From positions 1 through 6,516 of the forward strand of contig DAOVIU010000066.1 in NCBI GenBank assembly GCA_030673585.1: 6,516 nucleotides of DNA. Direction: 5' to 3'. The notes under the pieces are model-generated. The model did not search any database. It worked only from the letters and a program-made list of their open reading frames with translations, and was not told the DNA's origin. Shown in pieces: positions 1-5,782 of this stretch. Source of the DNA: Pseudomonadota bacterium (lineage in GTDB: Bacteria; Desulfobacterota; BSN033; G020346125). Position 1 is the stretch's first letter, and the number at the start of each line of letters is the position of its first letter. The translations under genes were made by a program, and so were the position numbers.

Positions 1-733
1 CGGTCCGGAGAGTCCTGATAAGGTCTCCCGCATTGGGGGTATCCCCGTGGATACAAATGCTCTTTGCCTCAAACTCAAGATCCGCACCGTCAGCCTTGGT
101 TACCTTTCCCTCCCGAAGATACCTCAGAACCTTCTCCGTACATTTCCCAACGTCAATGGACCGGTCTTCGTGGCTCAAGAGCTTGGAAATCGACAGTTGG
201 CCGTCCGCGGCATAGTCGAGATCGGCGTAAAATTCGGGCACCACGGTCAATCCCAAATCCTTTGCGTGCTCTTCATACTTAAAGAGCCCTGAAGGACCCG
301 GACAGTAAACGAGAAGGTTTGGGTCCACGGCTCTTATCCCCTCCAGCACGGCCCGCGATTGGGTATCGTCAAACTTGGAGAACGTGAACAGGGCACCGTG
401 AGGTTTGACATGATGGAGCTTTAAACCCACAGCCTCCACAAACGCCTTGAGGGCCCCCACCTGGTATATGATGTAGTTCCGTGCATCCTCTGCGTTAATG
501 GCCATAAACCGGCGGCCGAAACCCAAAACGTCGGGAAACCCCGGATGGGCACCGATCGCGACATTATGATTCTTGAGCAGATCCACGGTCTTCTTCATTG
601 TGGTGGGATCTCCCGCATGAAACCCGCACGCAACGTTAGCAGCCGTAATATACTTCACGGCGATTTCATCATTTCCGAACTTGTAGAGGCCAAAGCTCTC
701 CCCCATATCGCAATTTAAATCGATCCTGCTCAT
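1..733 (-). CDS. pxpA: LamB/YcsF family protein, PxpA-like 5-oxoprolinase subunit A (3' end cut by window edge)
   Basis: Translating the minus strand from ATG at 733 gives 244 open codons to the left edge. Family members are about 250-255 residues, so only some ten residues are missing. The family motifs appear in order: DLNCDMGESFG (5-15), AANVACGFHAGDP (31-43), GAHPGFPDVLGFGRR (61-75), VKPHGAL (109-115), YADLDY (169-174) and CIHGDTPNA (227-235). The conserved Asp, His and Lys residues line the pocket of this (beta/alpha)-barrel family. In E. coli PxpA works with PxpB and PxpC to hydrolyse 5-oxoproline to glutamate with ATP, in the cytoplasm. The ATG overlaps the pxpC stop as TGATG, so translation is probably coupled; a GGGGGTGATC stretch lies upstream. 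Oddity: the loop reads ADLDY, where the E. coli-type proteins I recall have ADRAY. This suggests a sister subfamily, so the exact substrate is uncertain. Family assignment is very secure; 5-oxoproline specificity is not. Confidence 0.93.
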   Translation of the reverse strand, partial: MSRIDLNCDMGESFGLYKFGNDEIAVKYITAANVACGFHAGDPTTMKKTVDLLKNHNVAIGAHPGFPDVLGFGRRFMAINAEDARNYIIYQVGALKAFVEAVGLKLHHVKPHGALFTFSKFDDTQSRAVLEGIRAVDPNLLVYCPGPSGLFKYEEHAKDLGLTVVPEFYADLDYAADGQLSISKLLSHEDRSIDVGKCTEKVLRYLREGKVTKADGADLEFEAKSICIHGDTPNAGDLIRTLRT

Positions 734-1755
734 CACGTTCGATCACCCCCTCTCAGGATGCTGGCTTCGCTGATCAACTCCTCTTTTCTCCGCATAATTT
801 CGACGGCTTCTTCGTCGGTTACAGCACTGAAGGTCACGATATCCCTTGGCTTAACCTGTGCAACCAAAGAGAGATCCGTGCTGATGACCGTTGCGATTTT
901 CGCATATCCCCCCAATCCAGGGCCCTCTACGGAGCATACGATGGGTTCAACACCACCCGGGACCTGAATTCCACCAACGGGGATCGTATCGCTCACAATG
1001 TTGGATGGGTCCGTACCAGCCACTTTAACCACGTATTCAGGCCTCGGTTTGAAATCGAGTTTTGGTCCGATAAACCTGACTCCCATTCGATCCATGGTAA
1101 TGGATGCCCTCCATTCGCTCTTCAGGAAGAGCTTCACGCTCTCCTCTTTGAAGAGGTAATCCTGAGGACCCATGATCACATGGATTGTCCATGTATTGCC
1201 AAATTTCGGGATGACCTCTTGGCGAACATATCGCCCATCAAGGGTTTCAAGAGGGGTTTTAGGGTCCTTTACCTTCAACGTATCCCCGCGCTTGAGGCCA
1301 CGGCCCTCTACCCCCCCCACTTGACCCCTCACGAAGGTGGACCTGCTGCCCAAAAAGCGCGGCACATCAATCCCCCCGGCTACGCAGAGGTAGCTCCTTA
1401 CCCCCTGCTTCGTCGTCCCAAAGGACAGGATACTACCCTTCTTGAGACGAATAAATTTCCACATGGGGGCGGGGTTACCATCCAGCATGGGGGACATGTC
1501 AGCTCCCGTAATGGCTATGACCAAGTCATCCAGCGCCCTCAGCTTTGGCCCTACTAACGTCATCTCCAAGCCAGCCTCGCTATTTTCCTCGCCGATGAGG
1601 AAGGGACCACCTCGCCGATTTCCCACGAGGAGGTTTCCGATCCTAAAGGAGAAATTATCGAAGGCCCCCGAGGGTGGAATTCCCCGGGAAATATATCCTG
1701 GCCTTCCTACATCTTGAACTATGGTTAATAATCCGGGTTCGATTACTTCTAGCAC
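733..1755 (-). CDS. pxpC: Biotin-dependent carboxyltransferase-domain protein, PxpC/KipA/AHS2-like (5-oxoprolinase subunit C)
   Basis: 340 residues, close to the usual 310-340 of the family. Visible family landmarks are DVGRPGY (15-21), GIPPSGAFD (25-33), RSYLCVAGGID (120-130), LGSRST (135-140), MDRMGVR (221-227), SNIVSDTIPVGGIQVPG (251-267) and GPGLGGYAKIATVIS (278-292). AHS2/KipA proteins pair with an AHS1/KipI partner; with PxpA they form 5-oxoprolinase, and the same fold is found in urea amidolyase. The start is GTG, supported by GAGGGG at 1766-1761 with 5-nt spacing. The gene lies 18 bp after pxpB and overlaps the pxpA start by one base, so the three are an operon. Two local differences from the common family pattern, judged from memory: an insertion at about 47-60 (NRRGGPFLIGEENS), and EGPGLGG at 277-283, which recalls urea amidolyase-type proteins more than the usual DRQTTGG. 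A G8 run (plus-strand C8 at 1311-1318) lies within codons 146-149. Confidence 0.93.
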   Translation of the reverse strand: MLEVIEPGLLTIVQDVGRPGYISRGIPPSGAFDNFSFRIGNLLVGNRRGGPFLIGEENSEAGLEMTLVGPKLRALDDLVIAITGADMSPMLDGNPAPMWKFIRLKKGSILSFGTTKQGVRSYLCVAGGIDVPRFLGSRSTFVRGQVGGVEGRGLKRGDTLKVKDPKTPLETLDGRYVRQEVIPKFGNTWTIHVIMGPQDYLFKEESVKLFLKSEWRASITMDRMGVRFIGPKLDFKPRPEYVVKVAGTDPSNIVSDTIPVGGIQVPGGVEPIVCSVEGPGLGGYAKIATVISTDLSLVAQVKPRDIVTFSAVTDEEAVEIMRRKEELISEASILRGGDRT

Positions 1756-1773
1756 GATTGCCCCTCATGATGG

Positions 1774-2595
1774 TTAGCCTTTATAGTCAATTATTCGGAA
1801 AATCCCCTCTTCCACCTCATACTGATAAGTGCCTTCTTCGACCTCCTTTCTGACCCGATGATATTCCCCCTCCGGGATGGGATAGAATTCCACCCTGTCC
1901 GTGGCCTTCATCAAGATCGGGTCATCCTTGAAGATGGGATTCCTCTGCTGCGAGTCATAAATGTCGATCGGAGTTCTCCCTACCAATTGGAATCCACCAG
2001 GGGCTCTAACCGAATGGGTCGAGACGGAATTCCCCGCGATGGTCACCGATCTCTCGTAGGTCCATTTCCTCGGAGTAGTCCATTTAGGAACCTTGAGCGT
2101 AATCTTGTGGGGTTCTAACGGCAGAGACCCGAAAGTCCCCAGGAGGAAAGCCGTCCCCGCAATCCAATATCTGGTACTGGTATAAACACGGATGAATTCA
2201 TCAACGCTCACCCCGTTCAATTTCGCTACAAATTGAAGGTTATTCTCCACCCCATGGGCCTTGGCGCACTCATCAGACCATGAATCATCAAACCAGACCG
2301 GGACTTTGATCAGGCGTGACGGAAGTTCGGTCAACTCATCCAAGTTCTCTTCCGCTTCTATCCCCCCCAACACCTGGATCAAACGTCGCTTCTCTATTTT
2401 GAGGGGATCAAAAACAACTCCCAAGGAGCGGACCGTGGGAAGGGTTTCCACAATCCCATTGATCCCCCTCTTCTTAATGGCCAGATTCAAGGCGTTCACC
2501 TTGAAACTCAACGGTATATCAGATGTGTCGCCGTATTCTACGGCGATATATAGATCGCCTAGATCTCTATAAAAGGGTTTATTAAATGTGGCCAA
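1774..2595 (-). CDS. pxpB: Carboxyltransferase-domain protein, divergent PxpB/KipI/AHS1-like (5-oxoprolinase subunit B)
   Basis: 273 residues from a TTG start. The AHS1 pattern is recognisable: RDLGDLYIAVEYGD (10-23), a TLPTVRSLGVVFDP segment (51-64), VEIPV-like IKVPVWFDD (96-104), YTSTRYWIAGTAF (138-150), a TPR segment (174-176), and APGGFQLVGRTPIDIYD (198-214) before DRVEFYPI (233-240). The partner PxpC follows after 18 bp, matching the E. coli pxpB-pxpC-pxpA order. TTG at 2595 is preferred because AAGGGAGGG (2608-2600) sits just upstream and the promoter start point is near 2645. An in-frame GTG at 2628 would give 284 residues but has no good ribosome site and is only about 17 nt from that start point. 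Oddity: the family hallmarks GFxPGFxYL and PAGSVGIAGxQTGIYP are degenerate (FLLGTFGSL at 150-158; ERSVTIAGNSVSTHSV at 181-196). The charged 240-273 tail extends beyond a minimal AHS1 domain. Family sure; substrate unknown. Confidence 0.9.
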   Translation of the reverse strand: MATFNKPFYRDLGDLYIAVEYGDTSDIPLSFKVNALNLAIKKRGINGIVETLPTVRSLGVVFDPLKIEKRRLIQVLGGIEAEENLDELTELPSRLIKVPVWFDDSWSDECAKAHGVENNLQFVAKLNGVSVDEFIRVYTSTRYWIAGTAFLLGTFGSLPLEPHKITLKVPKWTTPRKWTYERSVTIAGNSVSTHSVRAPGGFQLVGRTPIDIYDSQQRNPIFKDDPILMKATDRVEFYPIPEGEYHRVRKEVEEGTYQYEVEEGIFRIIDYKG

Positions 2596-2599
2596 ATTT

Positions 2600-2608
2600 C
2601 CCTCCCTT
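2600..2608 (-). promoter_or_regulatory. Ribosome binding site deciding the TTG start of the pxpB-like gene
   Basis: The minus strand reads AAGGGAGGG (2608 to 2600). The GGAGG core (2605-2601) is 5 nt from TTG at 2595-2593. The alternative GTG at 2628 is preceded only by a weak TAGGCGA. This favours the shorter 273-residue product. Confidence 0.6.
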
Positions 2609-2651
2609 GAGCGACAGCACCTTTTCACGTCGCCTATATCCTGAGTAGTTC

Positions 2652-2680
2652 TTAATATATCCCTACAGATTCGATGTCAA
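2652..2680 (-). promoter_or_regulatory. Sigma70-type promoter for the pxpBCA-like operon
   Basis: On the minus strand there is a perfect -35 TTGACA (2680-2675), a 17-bp spacer, and -10 TATTAA (2657-2652), which matches consensus at four of six bases. Transcription would start near 2645, giving a leader of about 50 nt before the TTG start of pxpB. No other gene lies between, so this would drive all three minus-strand genes. Confidence 0.65.
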
Positions 2681-2703
2681 GGGATTTTTGATAGGAGAAA
2701 TCC
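2659..2703. promoter_or_regulatory. Possible operator: overlapping inverted repeats of GGGAT/ATCCC half-sites
   Basis: ATCCCT (2659-2664) is mirrored by AGGGAT (2680-2685) with 15 bp between. GGATTT (2682-2687) is mirrored by AAATCC (2698-2703) with 10 bp between. The first pair covers the spacer and -35 of the leftward promoter; the second lies between the two -35 boxes. A regulator bound here could control both directions. The arms are only 6 bp and no regulator gene is in the window, so the role is inferred. Confidence 0.3.
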
Positions 2704-2727
2704 AGTCTGGGACGATAAAAAAACGTC

Positions 2728-2756
2728 TTGACCGATCGCCCCATTTCTGCTATAGA
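2728..2756 (+). promoter_or_regulatory. Strong sigma70-type promoter for the ABC transporter operon
   Basis: TTGACC (2728-2733), a 17-bp spacer and TATAGA (2751-2756), with TG one base before the -10 (2748-2749), making an extended -10. The predicted start point near 2763 leaves a leader of about 115 nt before the ATG at 2878. The match is good in all three elements, so this is the best promoter candidate in the window. Confidence 0.75.
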
Positions 2757-2798
2757 ACGACTTTAAAGAAAGAGCGAATCCACGGATTATCCTGAAAA

Positions 2799-2810
2799 AA
2801 AGGAGGTGAT
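2799..2810 (+). promoter_or_regulatory. Orphan, fully extended Shine-Dalgarno sequence in the transporter mRNA leader
   Basis: AAAGGAGGTGAT is a 12-nt exact complement of the usual bacterial 16S rRNA 3' tail (ATCACCTCCTTT). The overlapping GTG (2806) and ATG (2809) are too close to be used from it. The next 60 bases contain no ATG, GTG or TTG at a workable distance. The first ATG after it is the binding-protein start at 2878, 67 bases downstream. It could be a ribosome standby or pausing site, or a relic of an older start; the function is inferred. Confidence 0.5.
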
Positions 2811-2842
2811 GGGGAAGACAAAATTTTCAGATTCATACACGC

Positions 2843-2871
2843 TGAGTAAGGAGTATACTCAAAAAGGGGGG
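2843..2871 (+). promoter_or_regulatory. Leader hairpin followed by the ribosome binding site of the solute-binding protein gene
   Basis: TGAGTA (2843-2848) pairs with TACTCA (2856-2861) around a 7-nt loop AGGAGTA; an alternative reading is the perfect palindrome GAGTATACTC (2851-2860). The true ribosome site, a G6 run after A5 (2866-2871), begins 5 nt later and lies 6 nt before ATG 2878. The stem is short and AT-rich, so it is probably weak, but its position next to the ribosome site could tune translation. Confidence 0.4.
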
Positions 2872-2877
2872 TTAGAT

Positions 2878-3873
2878 ATGAGAAAGAAAATTTTTTGTCT
2901 GTTTATTGCTACCTTGTTGGCGGTGAGTCTCTTATGTGGTATGGCATCAGCAGCTAAGGTTAAGGTGACGTTTTCATCAATCGGGTACCTTTACACTCCA
3001 TTTTTTGTGGGACAAGACTTAGGGTTCTTCAAGGAGAATGGATTGGAGGTCGAGGAGATAAGGACTGGAAGCGGTTCAAAAGCAGCCACAATCGTTATTT
3101 CAGGAGATGCCCAATTTTATCTGGGGACCGTTGACAAGATTACCAAGGCAAAGGCAAAGGGTAAGGATCTCTTGGCCGTTTGTGCAATGTTGACCAAGAT
3201 GGGGAGTACTTTAGCCATTCGGAAGGGGGTAAAACCGGGTATCGAAAAACTTCCCCTGGAGAAGAGAATTCCCCAGATAAAAGGCCTGACGATTGGGGTT
3301 ACCGGAAGAGGGAGCGGTACGGACGTCCTCGCTCGATATATCATCAAGAATTACAGCGATCTCGATCCAGAGAGGGATGTCAATCTCATGCCCATCGGGA
3401 AATCGAGCGCCTATTATGCGGCCATGAAGACGAACAAGGTTGACATTATTGTACGTTCCGAACCCGTCCCCGCGTATTGTGTTAAGAACTTTGGCGCCAG
3501 ATACTTCGTAGACATCATAGGGGGTGAGATTCCCTTCTTCAGTGACTATCTCTATATCTCCGTTGTCGGGAGCAAGGATTATATCGAGCAACATCCAGAT
3601 ATAACCAGGGCTTTCGTGAAGGGCATGGTCAAGGCAGAGCGTCTCATCAGGGAAAACCCGGACAAGGCATTACAGGTAATGAAAGAAAGGATGCCAAAGG
3701 TCGACCCAGGTCTCCACGATTTAATCTGGAAGTCCCACAAGTTAGCCTATGCGGCCGATGGGAGAATTACCAAATCAGGTGTCGATGCAGGGCAGGAATT
3801 CATCTTGTTCTTGAAGAAGGTCAAGAAGAAATATCCATTCGATGAGATAGCCACTAACAAATATTTACCCTAA
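2878..3873 (+). CDS. ABC transporter solute-binding protein, NMT1/SsuA-like (nitrate/sulfonate/taurine class)
   Basis: 331 residues, a normal length for this class. The start at 2878 is chosen because it gives a textbook signal peptide: MRKK, a hydrophobic core (about 5-21), then ASA cleaved before AKVKV (after residue 25). The in-frame starts at 2806/2809 would place 24 polar residues ahead of it. The mature protein begins with the class pattern: GYLYTPFFVGQDLGFF (36-51) and ENGLEVEEI (53-61). It continues with GDAQFYLGT (76-84), KGLTIGVTGRGSGTD (135-149), DLDPERDVNLMPIG (161-174) and an inter-domain segment near VDIIVRSEPVP (188-198). It should bind the substrate in the periplasm and deliver it to the permease encoded two genes downstream. 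Known members carry taurine, alkanesulfonates, nitrate or pyrimidine precursors; the ligand cannot be read from sequence. Divergence from a PxpBCA-like operon suggests an amide or lactam, which is inference only. Confidence 0.93.
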   Translation: MRKKIFCLFIATLLAVSLLCGMASAAKVKVTFSSIGYLYTPFFVGQDLGFFKENGLEVEEIRTGSGSKAATIVISGDAQFYLGTVDKITKAKAKGKDLLAVCAMLTKMGSTLAIRKGVKPGIEKLPLEKRIPQIKGLTIGVTGRGSGTDVLARYIIKNYSDLDPERDVNLMPIGKSSAYYAAMKTNKVDIIVRSEPVPAYCVKNFGARYFVDIIGGEIPFFSDYLYISVVGSKDYIEQHPDITRAFVKGMVKAERLIRENPDKALQVMKERMPKVDPGLHDLIWKSHKLAYAADGRITKSGVDAGQEFILFLKKVKKKYPFDEIATNKYLP

Positions 3874-3894
3874 AGAATATAGGGCTCGAATTGG

Positions 3895-3973
3895 GCAGCC
3901 AGCAGCCAAAGGGATCAACACTAGTAATCCTCTTCTGCTTCATAGCAAATAACTGAACAAAGCTGCTGGCTGC
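3895..3973 (+). repeat. Intercistronic 12-bp perfect inverted repeat with pyrimidine-rich tail (attenuator, processing stem or mini-element)
   Basis: GCAGCCAGCAGC (3895-3906) is exactly mirrored by GCTGCTGGCTGC (3962-3973), with two possible outer G-U pairs and a 55-base loop that itself holds TGCT/AGCA (3936-3947). TTCTTTCTTTT follows (3974-3984). It fills the 123-bp gap between the binding-protein and ATPase genes. The other gaps in the operon are much shorter. As RNA it could partly terminate transcription or protect the upstream message, giving more binding protein than ATPase/permease, a common need in ABC importers. As DNA it resembles a tiny element with terminal inverted repeats, but no target duplication is visible. 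Confidence 0.6.
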
Positions 3974-3996
3974 TTCTTTCTTTTGGGGTAAAGTGA

Positions 3997-4857
3997 ATGC
4001 CTGACAAAATAGTACTGAGGAACATCAGCAAGGTTTTTACGAGGGATGAGAGGGAATTGCAGGCCTTGATCGACATCAATATCGATGTCAAGGAGGGGGA
4101 ATTCCTCTCCATTGTCGGTCCCAGTGGATGCGGCAAATCCACGTTATTGAATATTATTGCGGGCCTCCTCAGGCCAACGACGGGAGAGATTTCCCTGGAT
4201 GGCCAATTGCTGAAAGGCATCAATACCAAGATTGGCTATATCACTCAGAAGGACAACCTGCTACCCTGGAGGACAACACGGGAAAATATCGAAATCGGCC
4301 TGGAGATTCGAGATGTATCCAAATCGGAGCGAAAGTCACAGGCCATAGAGCTTATAAATCGTGTGGGATTAGCCGGGTTTGAGGATCATTTTCCCAACGA
4401 GTTATCAGGGGGCATGCGCAAACGCGCTTCGCTAGCGCGTACGTTAATTTATAATCCGGATGTCTTACTCATGGACGAGCCCTTTTCTGCCGTAGATGCT
4501 CAAACGCGACTGATATTGGAAAATCAATTGCTGGAGCTTTGGGGCGGTACTGGTAATACAATCCTTTTCGTTACCCATGACCTGGAAGAAGCCATATCCC
4601 TTTCAGATCGAGTCATAGTCTTCTCTGCCCGCCCTGGGACCACCAAGACAGTGAACTCCATACCCCTTGTCAGACCGAGAGATACCATTAAGATCCGGTT
4701 CAATGAGGATTTCATCAAAATATATGGGGGTATCTGGAAGGATCTTGAAGAGGAGGTGGGAAAGGCCGAGGAACTGAAGACAAAGGCGGAATTGGAGAAA
4801 ATGGAGCGCGATCAAGAAGGTTTTAGTACCTCCTTTGATGAAAATACCGGTCTCTGA
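3997..4857 (+). CDS. ABC transporter ATP-binding protein, SsuB/TauB-like
   Basis: 286 residues with a complete set of nucleotide-binding motifs: Walker A GPSGCGKST (41-49), Q-loop Gln84 in YITQKDNLLPW, signature LSGGMRKR (136-143), Walker B VLLMDE (156-161) with catalytic Glu161, D-loop SAVD (164-167) and switch His194 in FVTHDLEEA. The signature has Met in place of the common Gln, a frequent variant in this class. It powers import through the permease encoded next, at the inner face of the membrane. Starting from ATG 3997 puts the first strand (KIVLRNISKVF) at the usual place; GGGG at 3985-3988 is a weak ribosome site. The last 50 or so residues (about 240-286) form a highly charged Lys/Glu-rich tail that makes the protein about 30 residues longer than typical SsuB/TauB, probably a helix. 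Substrate is not determined by this subunit. Confidence 0.96.
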   Translation: MPDKIVLRNISKVFTRDERELQALIDINIDVKEGEFLSIVGPSGCGKSTLLNIIAGLLRPTTGEISLDGQLLKGINTKIGYITQKDNLLPWRTTRENIEIGLEIRDVSKSERKSQAIELINRVGLAGFEDHFPNELSGGMRKRASLARTLIYNPDVLLMDEPFSAVDAQTRLILENQLLELWGGTGNTILFVTHDLEEAISLSDRVIVFSARPGTTKTVNSIPLVRPRDTIKIRFNEDFIKIYGGIWKDLEEEVGKAEELKTKAELEKMERDQEGFSTSFDENTGL

Positions 4858-4883
4858 GGATTTTCTCGATCATAGGGAGGATC

Positions 4884-5711
4884 ATGAAGGAAAAGAGTAA
4901 GGGGATTATCAAACTCAATACCCAGCGGATCTTATTCGGCATTGGGTTGTTGCTCCTTTGGGAGTTAATATCAGGTGAACCTGCTTATCTTACGGTTGAC
5001 TTAAAGGTCTTCACGCTTCGTATTCCCTACAAAATCGAGCCCTTTTGGATCAGCTGCCCCTCTGAAATTATTTCCAGACTTTTTGAACTGGCAAAAAGCG
5101 GCCAATTGACCTTTCACCTATCCATAACCGTATTTGAGATGATTGTTGGTTTCATCATAGGGGCGTCACTAGGAATTCTCCTTGGATTCTGGTTGGGGCG
5201 CAAAGCTACCCTTGCCAAGATAGTCGATCCCTATATCATGGCGGTATACAGTTTACCCAAGATTGCATTGGCACCCCTTTTCATCCTCTGGTTTGGGATT
5301 GGGGTCGATATGAAGATCGCCATTGCAGCTATTATCGTCTTTTTTCTGGTTTTCTATAACACCTTGGGGGGGATAAGGTCAGTGGACCCTGAGCTTGTGG
5401 ATGTCATCAGGGTGATAGGGGCCAACGAAAGGGAGATCCTCCGAAAGGTGATATTACCCTCAACTTACCCCTGGATTTTTACGGGATTTAAGCTGGGTAT
5501 ACCCTACGCCATGATTGGAGCCGTTGTGGGAGAACTCATCGCTACGAACAAGGGGATGGGGTATTTGCTCATGGAGTATTCTGGCTGGTTCGACACGGGG
5601 GGGGTATTTGCAGTCCTGTTTGTTCTGATGATTGTAGCCACAATACTCAATCTCGCCGTAAACTTCGCGGAAGACCATCTCATGCGGTGGCGACACGGCC
5701 TCCCATCTTAG
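4884..5711 (+). CDS. ABC transporter permease, SsuC/TauC-like
   Basis: 275 residues. Hydrophobic segments lie at about 14-29, 83-104, 124-140, 143-162, 200-219 and 239-261, fitting the six-helix fold of this class. The cytoplasmic EAA-type coupling loop is visible at VIRVIGANEREILRKVILP (174-192), with the conserved Gly179, which docks on the ATPase. Other class features are SLPKIALAPLFILWFGIG (123-140) and GMGYLLMEYSG (224-234). A roughly 50-residue stretch between helices 1 and 2 (31-80) is likely partly periplasmic. The gene follows the ATPase after 26 bp, with GGGAGG (4875-4880) 3 nt before ATG, so the two are co-transcribed. One permease gene implies a homodimer in the complex. G7 (5366-5372) and G8 (5597-5604) runs fall in Gly-Gly codons. 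Orientation and family are secure; substrate is unknown. Confidence 0.95.
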   Translation: MKEKSKGIIKLNTQRILFGIGLLLLWELISGEPAYLTVDLKVFTLRIPYKIEPFWISCPSEIISRLFELAKSGQLTFHLSITVFEMIVGFIIGASLGILLGFWLGRKATLAKIVDPYIMAVYSLPKIALAPLFILWFGIGVDMKIAIAAIIVFFLVFYNTLGGIRSVDPELVDVIRVIGANEREILRKVILPSTYPWIFTGFKLGIPYAMIGAVVGELIATNKGMGYLLMEYSGWFDTGGVFAVLFVLMIVATILNLAVNFAEDHLMRWRHGLPS

Positions 5712-5782
5712 CAACCCGAAGATAAAAGGGACGGTTGTTCTGTTTTCTAAAATGTACTCCCCCCACTATGAAGTGAAGTAGG

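Noticed and set aside
1180..1557. 125-codon plus-strand frame
   Set aside because: It lies wholly opposite the pxpC-like gene, whose family motifs are continuous on the minus strand; its composition is shadow-like.
2806..2877. N-terminally extended start for the solute-binding protein (GTG 2806 or ATG 2809)
   Set aside because: Both codons overlap the Shine-Dalgarno core, and the extension would bury the signal peptide behind 24 polar residues; ATG 2878 has its own ribosome site.
2878..2955. Lipoprotein signal (SLLC) in the solute-binding protein
   Set aside because: Leu directly before Cys20 does not fit a lipobox, whereas ASA before AKVKV is a good ordinary signal-peptidase site.
3211..3594. 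127-codon minus-strand frame
   Set aside because: It is opposite the solute-binding protein gene, which is unambiguous on the plus strand.
3895..3973. Insertion sequence remnant
   Set aside because: No transposase frame and no visible target-site duplication; kept only as an inverted repeat of uncertain role.
5712..5782. Terminator or new promoter between the permease and the 143-residue gene
   Set aside because: Only AACC/GGTT-type short pairings and a lone TAAAAT (5748-5753) without a -35 at proper spacing are present; neither is convincing.
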